A DNA stretch of 64,000 nucleotides. Origin: Candidatus Brachythrix odensensis (GTDB lineage Bacteria > Chloroflexota > Anaerolineae > J036 > Brachytrichaceae). Positions 33,992 through 41,779 of the stretch are shown in pieces (the first letter of the stretch is position 1; every line of letters starts with the position of its first letter). Below the pieces are notes generated by a model. The model was not told where the DNA came from. It worked only from the letters and a program-made list of their open reading frames with translations, and searched no databases. The stretch is from the NCBI GenBank assembly GCA_016714465.1, contig JADKDT010000004.1:1-64000 (forward strand), written 5' to 3'. Made by a program: the position numbers and the translations under genes.

Positions 33992-34297
33992 ATGGTCGTA
34001 AAACTGTATGTTGGTAACCTGTCGTACGAGACAACTGAAGAGGCTCTGCGGACCCTGTTTGCCCAGGCCGGCACCGTCGTGTCGGTTGCGGTGATCAAGG
34101 ATCGCGACACTGGCTCCTCGAAGGGCTTCGGCTTTGTCGAGATGAGCAGCCAGCAGGAGGCGCAGGCCGCCATCACGAAGTTCAACAACTTCCAGATGGG
34201 TCAGCGCGCCCTGACTGTCAACATCGCCAAGCCGCGCGAAGATCGCGCCGGTGGCGGCGGTGGTGGCGGCGGCTTCTCGCGCTCGAAGCGCTACTAG
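33992..34297 (+). CDS. Single-RRM RNA-binding protein with Gly tail
   Basis: A 101-residue protein. The RRM runs from residue 3 to about 80, with RNP2 KLYVGNLSY and RNP1 KGFGFVEM, both with the aromatic residues that stack on RNA. The C-terminus is a run of Gly followed by FSRSKRY. This matches the small cyanobacterial Rbp proteins and Chloroflexota relatives, cold-induced RNA chaperones. ATG 33992 follows AGGGAGA. The gene has its own promoter and a terminator in its leader, so its expression is likely set by read-through. A bidirectional terminator follows. Confidence 0.93.
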   Translation: MVVKLYVGNLSYETTEEALRTLFAQAGTVVSVAVIKDRDTGSSKGFGFVEMSSQQEAQAAITKFNNFQMGQRALTVNIAKPREDRAGGGGGGGGFSRSKRY

Positions 34298-34304
34298 TCT
34301 CTGC

Positions 34305-34356
34305 GAAAAACACGATGGCCCGGCTTGCTCACGCAAGCCGGGCCATCGTGTTTTTC
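34305..34356. terminator. Bidirectional terminator
   Basis: Perfect 24-bp stem (34305-34328 with 34333-34356), TCAC loop, with AAAAA and TTTTT inside the arm ends. It serves both the RRM gene and the convergent protease gene, whose stop it touches. Confidence 0.85.
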
Positions 34357-35909
34357 TATTCGGCCACGAGCTCGATCGGATCAAACTTCAGCACGTTCGA
34401 CGTGTCGGTTTTGAGCGTGACCGCACCCTCGAAGCGCCGCTCGGTGTAGCCATCGGCCGCGATCATCACGCTGTAGGTCTTGCCGCGGGCCAGGCCCGGG
34501 GCGGTGATGAAGGCCCCGGTGTCATCCGTGACGCCGAGCGCCGCGACGAGCGTCTTGACGTCATCCCCATTGGCGGCCTCAATGTCGTCGAAGCTCACCC
34601 CGGGCTTGAGGACGATCACATATGCGCTCTCAATCGGGCGCTGGGTGTCCGCGTCAATCACGGATCCCTGCAGGGTCACCGTGCTGGCCGCCTGTTTGGG
34701 CGGGGCGGCCTGCTCCTTGGTCTTCACCTTCCCGACAATCACATCGCCGGCAGTGGTCAGCCGGCCGCCCACAAAGAATTCGAGGCGGTATTTGCCCTCT
34801 GGAATGGCCTGCGTGCCGTTGTTGAGCGAGAAGGTGTACTCCCCGTCGCCATCGCCATCCCACTCCTTGCCCGATTGCTTGCCGGCCGTGGGTTTGCCGT
34901 CGGCGTACCACACGTTCCCGTATTCGTCGCCGGCAGCCAACTCGGTAACCTGCACCGCGGCGACGATCTTGCGCGTGCCGGCCGGCAGCGTTGCGCCTTC
35001 ATTGGCCAACCGGCCATCCGCATAGTCTGTTCCGAATCGGATATTGGAAAAGCCCACCCCATCTGCCGGTTCGGCGGGGGCTTCGCGATTGCCCTGGCGC
35101 GGTTTGGTGTCATCGACCCCGTCGAGCTGAAGGGCCTTCTGGATGTAGGGCTCGGCCAGGTTGATCATCCGCACCCGCCCGATGGCATTCCCGTCCTTGG
35201 TCTGACCGTAACTCGGGATGCCGATCTGTTGGCCCTCGGTGTTGATGGCCAGGCCACCCGAGTTGCCGCCGGCGACCGTGGCATCCGTCTTGAACGCATC
35301 CAGCTCGCCGTCGTCGTCAAAGTCCTCGAAGCCGGAGACCTTGCCGCTGGAGTAGTTGACCAGATCGCCCCCGATGCCGGGGTAGCCCAGCACCCCAATA
35401 AAACTGCCCAGTTTGACCGCCTCGGAATCGCTGCGCTGGATGACGACCAACGGCAACGGATCTGGCAGTTTCGCGCCCTTCTCGGCCGGCGCGACGATTT
35501 TGAGCACGGCAATATCCAGCTTCGGGCTCCCCGCCACGGCTTTGGCCACATAGGTCGGCTTGGGCGCCTTGCGTGGATTGAGGGTCAGGCCAACAAGGAC
35601 GAGGCCCTCGGGGTGATACAGGCTGCCAGGCTTGCCGGAGGTGTTTGAATAGTTGCCTTCAGGTGTTCCCACGCAATGAAAGTTTGTCAGGATGTAGCCA
35701 GCGCGATCGATGACGGTGCCGGAGCAGCCGCCCAGGACCTTGTTGCTCGGGTTCAGGATCCAGATCTTGACCGTGCTCAAGAGGGCGTTGTCGATGGCCT
35801 CCTGGGTCGGATCGTCGCCGGCGGCGCGCACCGGGGCGGCCAGGGCCGAGAGGGCCAGCGACAGGGCGAGGCCTGCGGCGGCCAGGGCGTTTCGGGATTT
35901 GGGGTTCAT
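34356..35909 (-). CDS. Secreted S1C trypsin-like serine protease
   Basis: A 517-residue exported protein. The signal peptide ends near APVRAAG (about residue 30). The protease domain has the His in GYILTNFHCVG (about 73-83), the Asp in SPKLDIAVLKI (about 130-140) and the Ser in TVAGGNSGGLAI (about 213-224), a DegP/HtrA-like triad without a PDZ domain. DFDDDGELDAF resembles a Ca-binding loop. Then come a beta domain (about 290-400) and a C-terminal carboxypeptidase-regulatory-like beta sandwich starting VTLQGSVIDADTQRPIESAY. ATG 35909 is preceded by AAGGAGA. The PrsW-like gene lies 19 bases upstream, same direction: likely one operon. Confidence 0.85.
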   Translation of the reverse strand: MNPKSRNALAAAGLALSLALSALAAPVRAAGDDPTQEAIDNALLSTVKIWILNPSNKVLGGCSGTVIDRAGYILTNFHCVGTPEGNYSNTSGKPGSLYHPEGLVLVGLTLNPRKAPKPTYVAKAVAGSPKLDIAVLKIVAPAEKGAKLPDPLPLVVIQRSDSEAVKLGSFIGVLGYPGIGGDLVNYSSGKVSGFEDFDDDGELDAFKTDATVAGGNSGGLAINTEGQQIGIPSYGQTKDGNAIGRVRMINLAEPYIQKALQLDGVDDTKPRQGNREAPAEPADGVGFSNIRFGTDYADGRLANEGATLPAGTRKIVAAVQVTELAAGDEYGNVWYADGKPTAGKQSGKEWDGDGDGEYTFSLNNGTQAIPEGKYRLEFFVGGRLTTAGDVIVGKVKTKEQAAPPKQAASTVTLQGSVIDADTQRPIESAYVIVLKPGVSFDDIEAANGDDVKTLVAALGVTDDTGAFITAPGLARGKTYSVMIAADGYTERRFEGAVTLKTDTSNVLKFDPIELVAE

Positions 35910-35928
35910 CGCATCTCCTTCGACTGCG

Positions 35929-37383
35929 CTACGGAATAATCCAACCCGCGAGCAGATCGCTGGCGGTTCCGGCCTGGCCGGCAAACTCGGCCGCCGGCGC
36001 GGCAAAACTGAGCACGCACACTTTATCGCCGCACGGGACGAGGGTGTCGGTCGCCCGCATCAGCGAGGGCATCGCCCCGCTCGAGGCGTCCAGCAGATAG
36101 GCATAGTCAACGCGGGCCGCCTCGCGGCCGGCCACGGTGACGGCCGCCATGTTCAGGACGCGATAGCCGGCCAGTTCTGCGCCCCGGCTGAGAGTCCAGT
36201 TGGTGGCCCCGTCGAGGATCGTGCCGCCGCCTGCGACCAGGACGTCGGCCTTGGGTACCTGGCTGGCGCTGACCCGCGCCCCGTCGGCCCCACCGCCCTT
36301 GCGGTCGAAGGCGGCGATGCTTGCGCCGGCCTCGGACGTGCGCGACCAACGCGCGGGATAGGTCACACTCATACCGGCCGCGGTGGCCGTGCGGGTCTGG
36401 CCGAGCACGTCCCGGCCGATCAACGCGCCAGCGATCAACAGGACGGCCGCGACCACCCACACGATCCATTCGGGCTCATCCTTTGTCCCGCGGCCGATCA
36501 GCATCTTGTCGATGGCCGATGTCTCCGGCGCGGCCACGCCCATCTCGGTCACCCGGTGCAGGCGCTCGATGAGGCGAAAGAGCAGGAAGAAGATCAGCGC
36601 GGCGATGAGGACGGCGGCGACCAGGCCCAGCCAGGGGTTGAACGAAAACCCGCCGCCCAGGCCAGGGGCCGCGCCGAGGAGCACATCGATGACGCCATTG
36701 AGCACCGCCGCAATGAGCAGGCCGATCGGCAGCCAAGTCGGGCCCATCTTGTCGAATTTGGCCCGGGCGATAAAGTAGCCGGTCACGCCACCCAGGCAGG
36801 CGAAGGCGAGCGCCTCGGTGACAACCCGCAGCGCGCCAATCGCCAGGTCGACCCCATTGTTGCCCGTCACATAGAGGATGTTGAAGGCGGTGGCGTAGCC
36901 CAGGCCGGCGGCCGCGCCGTAGATGATGCCATCCACCCGTTCGTCGAACTCCGAGGAGTGATAGACCGAGTAACGCACCGCGGCGTAGATCAGGAATTGC
37001 TGGACGACCCCGGCGATCAGGATAGCCCCGGCGAGCTCCAGCCACAGGCTGCCGCCGCTCCACTCCTGGACCTTGAAGAACGAGCGAATAGCGGGCTGGC
37101 CGATGCCATAGGCCAGGATCGCGCCCAGAACGAAGACGCCCAGGATCATCCCGCGCGGCTCGGGCTCAATCCGGTCGGCGCGGATGAAGGCCACCAGGAA
37201 GAACCCGGCCGGCACAAGGGCGATGGCGAGGCCGGCCGCGACCAGGCCGGCGCCGTCAAGTTGCGGCCGGAAGAAGCCAACCAGCAACGCGACGATGGCG
37301 GCGAAGGCGACCGCCCCGCCGGCGTTGAGCAACACAGATTCACGGGCCACGCGTTCATGGCTGACGGGTACGGCTTGCGCCAC
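35929..37383 (-). CDS. PrsW-like membrane protein with extracytoplasmic C-terminal domain
   Basis: A 484-residue protein. The first ~280 residues hold about nine helices in a PrsW-family (CPBP superfamily-like) layout: RIEPEPRG after helix 2, then ERVDGIIYGAAAGLGYATAF and ALAFACLGGVTGYFIARAKF. PrsW proteases usually have a Glu before NILY (FATxEN) and a His in the helix matching ALAFACLG; here those positions are Phe and Ala, so activity is doubtful. A final helix (WIVWVVAAVLLIAGALIG) leads to a ~150-residue exported domain. GTG 37383 is chosen because AAGGAG sits 8 bases upstream. It probably works with the secreted protease downstream. Confidence 0.7.
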   Translation of the reverse strand: MAQAVPVSHERVARESVLLNAGGAVAFAAIVALLVGFFRPQLDGAGLVAAGLAIALVPAGFFLVAFIRADRIEPEPRGMILGVFVLGAILAYGIGQPAIRSFFKVQEWSGGSLWLELAGAILIAGVVQQFLIYAAVRYSVYHSSEFDERVDGIIYGAAAGLGYATAFNILYVTGNNGVDLAIGALRVVTEALAFACLGGVTGYFIARAKFDKMGPTWLPIGLLIAAVLNGVIDVLLGAAPGLGGGFSFNPWLGLVAAVLIAALIFFLLFRLIERLHRVTEMGVAAPETSAIDKMLIGRGTKDEPEWIVWVVAAVLLIAGALIGRDVLGQTRTATAAGMSVTYPARWSRTSEAGASIAAFDRKGGGADGARVSASQVPKADVLVAGGGTILDGATNWTLSRGAELAGYRVLNMAAVTVAGREAARVDYAYLLDASSGAMPSLMRATDTLVPCGDKVCVLSFAAPAAEFAGQAGTASDLLAGWIIP

Positions 37384-37471
37384 AGTCACCTCTCCTTGGT
37401 CGCATCCACGCTCACGGGCGGATGCCGTCGGCGAATTAGGGCGTAGTGTACGCGGGTTCTTGTGGGAAATC

Positions 37472-37515
37472 TGGTTTGGGCAGGTGGATAAGGTGTGGTC
37501 AGGTGGGTCAGGTGA
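37472..37515 (+). repeat. GGTCAGGT dispersed repeat, copy 2
   Basis: About 44 bases (CAGGTGGATAAGGTGTGGTC core) closely matching the 3' half of copy 1. It is upstream of the PrsW-like gene and antisense to it. The remainder of the 37384-37721 gap shows no gene. Confidence 0.75.
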
Positions 37516-37670
37516 AGGCCGGGCACCCATTCCTGTCAGAATCACGGAGGACACGGACGCGGCAGATGACATGGGGGCGACCGCGATCACTTTCCCGACC
37601 GCTCCTGGTTTAGTTACCCCTGTCGTCGACTGATCGCTCTGCGCGTGGGCCCGCCACCAAGACCGGCCCG

Positions 37671-37730
37671 GTCATGACCAAACCTTATGCACCTGACCAA
37701 ACCTGACGAACCTTACCAACGTTACCAACG
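37671..37730 (-). repeat. GGTAAGGTT/GGTCAGGT dispersed repeat, copy 3
   Basis: Read on the minus strand this is nearly the same 60-base block as copy 1. It lies directly at the 3' end of the conserved-protein gene (stop at 37722), in the same orientation relative to transcription as copy 1 is to the amidohydrolase. Confidence 0.8.
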
Positions 37731-38703
37731 AATCTCCAACCCCGCCACATACCGCCACCAGTTGTTCGCGTAGCCGCGCCCGTTCACCCCGTCGGCGTGG
37801 GCGAAGCGGCGCATCCACCAGCGATGATGCTCGCGGATATCGCCGTTGCCCCAATCGGCGCAGGTCATGACCCGGGCCGCTCCGGTAAGGGCCGGGTACT
37901 TCAGCCAATCATCGGCGCTGCTCATCACCTTCCGCCGATTGCCCCAGTCGTAGTCGGTATCGCTGTTGGGCGCAAAGTGCACGTTGCCGCAGGCGGCCCG
38001 GCCGGGATGGGTCTTGTCGTGCTGGATGAACTGATGCCACAGATGATCGGCGGGCGCGGCGCCCTCGAAGACGTGCTCCAGGATGCTTTCAGCCCGGTGG
38101 CCGAGATCCTCGAGCATTTCGCCCACCCCGCGCTCGTAGTTGAAGCCCATCACCACAAAACGCCGCGGCAGGTGGGCGGTGTTGGGTAGCACTGGGCCGT
38201 TGCACCAGACCGCGCCGGGCCCGCCCATGCAGCTCTCGTAGTAACCGCCATAGGGAAAAGCGAAGAGCCACAGCTCGTCGGCCAGATTCTGCTCGACTTT
38301 GCGCAGGAAATCGGCCTCGCGCAGCAGCGCGGCGTAGTCGGCGGTATCGGGCTGATGGAAGCCGTTGCGCGCGCCAGGCCCGCAGAAAGCTGTCGTCGGT
38401 GTAGCGAAAGCCGTCGGCCTTGCGCGGGAAGCCGTCGACGACGATGCGCTCGACGATCTGGTAGCGCACCCGGCCATGGCTGACCTCGGCCACGTCGTCG
38501 ACATACTGATCGGCCAGCGTATCGGGGTCGTTCCAGCCCAGCACCTCATTCAGGCGGCGTCCACCCTCGCGCTCGATGATGGGATTGTGCACGAGCATCA
38601 CCACCCGCGGTGAGATCGCATCGCCCAAGGCGGCGAGGGGGACCAGCGCGGGCGCGGCGGGTTTTGCTGGCGAGCTGAAGAGCGAGCGGAGGACTTTGCG
38701 CAT
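37722..38703 (-). CDS. Conserved protein of unknown function (one-base frameshift)
   Basis: About 327 residues. I recall this family only as an uncharacterised, widely scattered protein; no enzyme motif is evident. Features: an N-terminal basic stretch, VVMLVHNPIIEREGGRRLNE, LWLFAFPYGGYYESCMGGPG, RRFVVMGFNYERGVGEMLED, GNVHFAPNSDTDYDWGN and CADWGNGDIREHHRWWMRRF, many conserved aromatic and His residues. The frame breaks in GCGCGCG near 38367-38374; one added base joins LRAWRA to RNGFHQPDTADYAALLRE. ATG 38703 is used as upstream residues are not conserved-looking. The 3' end carries dispersed repeat copy 3. Confidence 0.7.
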
Positions 38704-38741
38704 CGTGCGGGGATTGTACGAGCGACTTTCTCCGAACAGGT

Positions 38742-38766
38742 GAGCCGCACCTTGAAGGTGCGGCTC
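38742..38766. repeat. Small hairpin
   Basis: Perfect 11-bp stem with TGA loop (GAGCCGCACCT arms), upstream of the conserved-protein gene. Confidence 0.7.
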
Positions 38767-38804
38767 CCCCCAACACCCGTCCTCCCACCCAAATTCGAAT
38801 CTAT

Positions 38805-39442
38805 CCACAGATTTCGCCGATTCGCGCAGAATTGTGGAATGTCACCCTGAGTTACGGACCGCCGTCGGGGGAAAGGACGACCAGAACACGCGCGGCGGTG
38901 TGTCACCCTGAGCCGGGCGCCAGAGCTCGGGCAGACGCGAGCGGAGCGGCCCGGCGAAGGGTCTCTGGCGCGGCAGGTCAGAGTCCGCCCGGCCGCGGTA
39001 GAGATGCTTCGCACGCCCGGTACGCAAGGGCGTGGCGCGGTCCGATGGGCGGGCTGCTGCTCAGAAACTAGGCACTTCTTCCACCTGCGGAAGCATCCTG
39101 AGCGGAGGGCGGCGGCCGAGATGAGCTTGGCCCTTGCTCCTGCCCAGCCGCCCGCAGTCGAAGGACGCTTCCGCTGACGAAAGGAGCGCAGGCGCCCTTC
39201 GACTGCGCGCATCGACGCTTGCGCGCCGATGCGCTCCGCTCAGGATGCCTGCGCTTTTTGTGTGCGCTACCGCGCACACGCCGTTTCTGGCCGCCCTTTC
39301 CCCTGAACGCGGTCCGTAACTCAGCATGACAAATGTGCCCCGTACGCTAGGGCACGCTGCCCATAGCCTGAGCAATTGCCGATTTCCTGAAAGCTCCGCC
39401 CAAGTTCGGAAACAAATCAGCGCCAATCTGCGAAATCTGTGG
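38805..39442. mobile_element. Nested inverted-repeat element (MITE-like), no gene
   Basis: This ~640-base gene-free interval is bounded by 26-base imperfect arms (38805-38830 and 39417-39442, CCACAGATTTCGC type). Inside them are 37-base terminal inverted repeats (38840-38876 and 39295-39331) containing CTGAGTTACGGACCGC and GGGGAAAGG. The outermost inner bases are TGTCA...TGACA. The interior has further TCACCCTGAGC and CATCCTGAGCGGAG tracts in both orientations and no credible reading frame. It fits a non-autonomous transposon-like insertion, or nested intergenic repeats. No clear target duplication is visible. Confidence 0.6.
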
Positions 39443-39491
39443 AAAAAAGTGTCTCACCGCGTAGAATCGTCGTTTCGATGGAGGCATACAC

Positions 39492-40196
39492 GTGACAGAG
39501 AGCAAAGTAGCAATCGTGACCGCGGCCGGGCGCGGGATGGGCGCGGCGATTGCCCGCGAGCTCGCGGCGGATGGCTACCGGCTGGCCCTGATGTCGCCCT
39601 CGGGCGCGGCCGAGGCGCTGGCCAAGTCCCTCAACGGCCTGGGCCTCACCGGCTCAGTGACCGAGCCCGACGACCTCAAGCGCCTGGTCGACGCGACCCT
39701 GGCGAAATTCGGCCGGATCGACGCGGTTGTCAACCACACCGGACACCCGCCCAAGGGCCCGCTGCTCGACATCAGCGACGCCGACTGGCACCGCGGCCTG
39801 GACATGCTGTTGCTCAACGTCGTGCGGATGTCCCGCCTCATCACGCCGATCATGCTGGCCCAGGGCGGCGGGGCGATCGTCAATATCTCGACCTATGCCG
39901 TCTTCGAGCCCGAGCCGACCTTCCCGGTTTCGGGCACCTTGCGCGCCGCGCTGGCTGCCTTCACCAAGCTGTACGCCGATCAGTACGCGGCCAAGGGCAT
40001 CCGGATGAACAACGTGTTACCCGGCTTCATCGACAGCCTGGGCGAGACGCCCGAACGGCGCCAGCGCATCCCGATGGGCCGGTATGGCACGGTCGCCGAG
40101 ATTGCCAAGACCGTGCGCTTTTTGCTGTCATCCGACGCCGGATACATCACCGGCCAAAACCTGCGCGTCGACGGCGGGATCACCCGCTCGGTATGA
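39492..40196 (+). CDS. Short-chain dehydrogenase-like protein lacking the YxxxK pair
   Basis: A 234-residue SDR-fold protein. The cofactor motif is VTAAGRGMGAAIAREL (G-x3-G-x-G). DAVVNHTGHPPKGPLLDISD replaces the usual NNAG loop. Where SDRs have Y-x-x-x-K, this has FPVSGTLRAALAAFTKLYAD, so both catalytic residues appear changed. IRMNNVLPGFIDSLGE and YITGQNLRVDGGITRS are conserved. GTG 39492 follows GGAGG by 7 bases; TAGAAT at 39462 is a likely -10. A binding or regulatory role, or altered chemistry, is possible. Downstream are palindrome 40230-40274 and a broken FAD oxidoreductase. Confidence 0.82.
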   Translation: MTESKVAIVTAAGRGMGAAIARELAADGYRLALMSPSGAAEALAKSLNGLGLTGSVTEPDDLKRLVDATLAKFGRIDAVVNHTGHPPKGPLLDISDADWHRGLDMLLLNVVRMSRLITPIMLAQGGGAIVNISTYAVFEPEPTFPVSGTLRAALAAFTKLYADQYAAKGIRMNNVLPGFIDSLGETPERRQRIPMGRYGTVAEIAKTVRFLLSSDAGYITGQNLRVDGGITRSV

Positions 40197-40229
40197 CCCT
40201 CCCCAAAGGAGTCACTCGCAGAACCTGCG

Positions 40230-40274
40230 CCGGAGGCGATATCCCCCGCCTCCGGCGGGGGATATCGCCTCCGG
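40230..40274. repeat. Palindrome, GGAGGCGATATCCCCC
   Basis: Perfect 21-bp stem with TCC loop. Outside it the flanks also pair partly (CTCGCAGAACC with GGTTCTGTCGAG), and the right flank matches that of 24420-24464. Confidence 0.92.
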
Positions 40275-40307
40275 AAACTGGTTCTGTCGAGTGCGCAAAG
40301 GATCGAC

Positions 40308-41389
40308 ATGTCCAACGCTTTTGACGTCATCATCGCGGGCGGCGGGGTCATGGGCTGCGCCACGGCCACGTATCTGCTGCGGGCTGAGCCGGCGCTCAAA
40401 GTCGCCGTCATCGAGCGCGACCCGACCTATGCCCGCTCCTCGACTGTGCTGTCCGACGGCAACACCCGCCTGCAATTCAATCTGAAAGAGAACATCCAGA
40501 TGTCGCTGTATGGCCTCGAGGTATTGGGTCGCTTTGGCGACGACCTGGCCGTCGACGGCGAACAGCCCGATCCGGGCTTTCGCCAGCAGGGCAACCTCTT
40601 TCTGATCGACGCTGACAGCGAGACCGAAAGCCGCGAGGGCCTGGCCCTGCAGCAGGCGCTGGGCTGCGATGTCGCGTGGCTGGAACCGGGCGAGATCGCG
40701 GAACGCTTCCCATATGCCAGCCTGGACGGCTGCGTGGGCGCCACTTTTGGCCGGCTGGACGGCACGATGTCGCCCTACGCCGTGCTGCAGGCGTATCGGC
40801 GCAAGGCGGCGGCGCTCGGCGCGCAGTTCATCCAGGCCGAAGTGGGCGCGATCACCCATGCCGACGGGCGCGCCACCGGCACGCGCCTGGCGACGGGCGA
40901 AGCGCTGCAGGCGGGCGCGGTGTTGAACGCGACAGGGCCGTGGGCGGCCCGGCTGGCCGCAACGGCCGGCATCGCCCTGCCCGTGCGCCCGATCAAACGA
41001 CAGGTCTTCATCGTCGACACGGATTTGCGCCCGGAGTGGATCCTGCCGGCCTTCTTCTTTCCCTCGGGCCTGTATTGCATCCACGAGGGCGAGGGTCGCT
41101 TCATGTTCGGCAAGTCATCGACCGGCTCCGGATCTAGCGCGGCTGGGCGGGTTTGTATGAGGTCAATACGCTGGACGGAAATGCCATCCTGGGCGAGTGG
41201 CCCGAGATCAAGGGCCTGTATCTGGCGAATGGCTTTTCCGGGCACGGCTTTCAACAGTGCCACGCGGTGGGGCGGCATCTGTCCGAGCTGATGCTCGGGC
41301 GGCAGCCTTCACTCGATCTGGCGCGCTTTGGGCCGGGCCGGATCCTCACGAACACGCCGGTGTTCGAAAGCCGGCGCAAGATTATCTAG
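40308..41389 (+). pseudogene. FAD-dependent (DAO-family) oxidoreductase with internal deletion
   Basis: N-terminal part intact: VIIAGGGVMGCATATYLLRA (FAD Rossmann), SRTVL-like SSTVLSDGNTRLQFN, and MSPYAVLQAYRRKAAALGAQ with VLNATGPWAARLA. It belongs to the DadA/glycine-oxidase/sarcosine-oxidase group. After RFMFGKSS the sequence loses about 30 residues, has an in-frame TAG (41134 region) and shifts frame. The C-terminal block RGWAGLYEVNTLDGNAILGE and GLYLANGFSGHGFQQCHAVG continues to a TAG at 41387. The missing block is longer than a single-base error, so this copy is probably non-functional or misassembled. Confidence 0.72.
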
Positions 41390-41748
41390 TGTCCGCGAAA
41401 GCCAACGCCATGCCAGCCTACCAAAATCGTGTGTTCGTATTCCCCGAGCGCAACGGCGATCCGGCCTGGATCGAGGATTTCCCGCTGTGGTGGGATCGAT
41501 CCGCCTTCTTTGACACCTATGGCAGCCGTCGCATCGACACGGGGCATCTGGTCTACGACAACGACGCGCTCCTGATCACCGGGGCCGAAGCCCGCGCCTG
41601 GGATGCGGAACAGACGCCCCGTTTTGCGCGTGATCCGCGCAGCAAGACGCCGTGGTACGCCGAGACCCGGGCGAGGTGGGACGCGCGGCTCAAGAACGCA
41701 AGTTGGGTCGTGGTCGAAACCTACGAATGGGAATCGGGACTGGATTAG
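41389..41748 (+). CDS. Conserved small protein of unknown function
   Basis: About 119 residues, soluble, rich in Trp and acidic residues (AWIEDFPLWWDRSAFFDTYG, SKTPWYAETRARWDARLKNA). No recognised domain. The GTG at 41389 overlaps the upstream stop as TAGTG, giving coupled translation; ATG 41410 is the alternative start. The overlap suggests it belonged with the oxidoreductase functionally. Confidence 0.5.
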   Translation: MSAKANAMPAYQNRVFVFPERNGDPAWIEDFPLWWDRSAFFDTYGSRRIDTGHLVYDNDALLITGAEARAWDAEQTPRFARDPRSKTPWYAETRARWDARLKNASWVVVETYEWESGLD

Positions 41749-41752
41749 GAAA

Positions 41753-41771
41753 CCCGAAATGCCATTTCGGG
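41753..41771. terminator. Short hairpin between convergent genes
   Basis: CCCGAAAT / ATTTCGGG, 8 bp with GCC loop, between the small protein and the redox gene. Weak terminator at best. Confidence 0.4.
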
Positions 41772-41779
41772 CAAATCAT

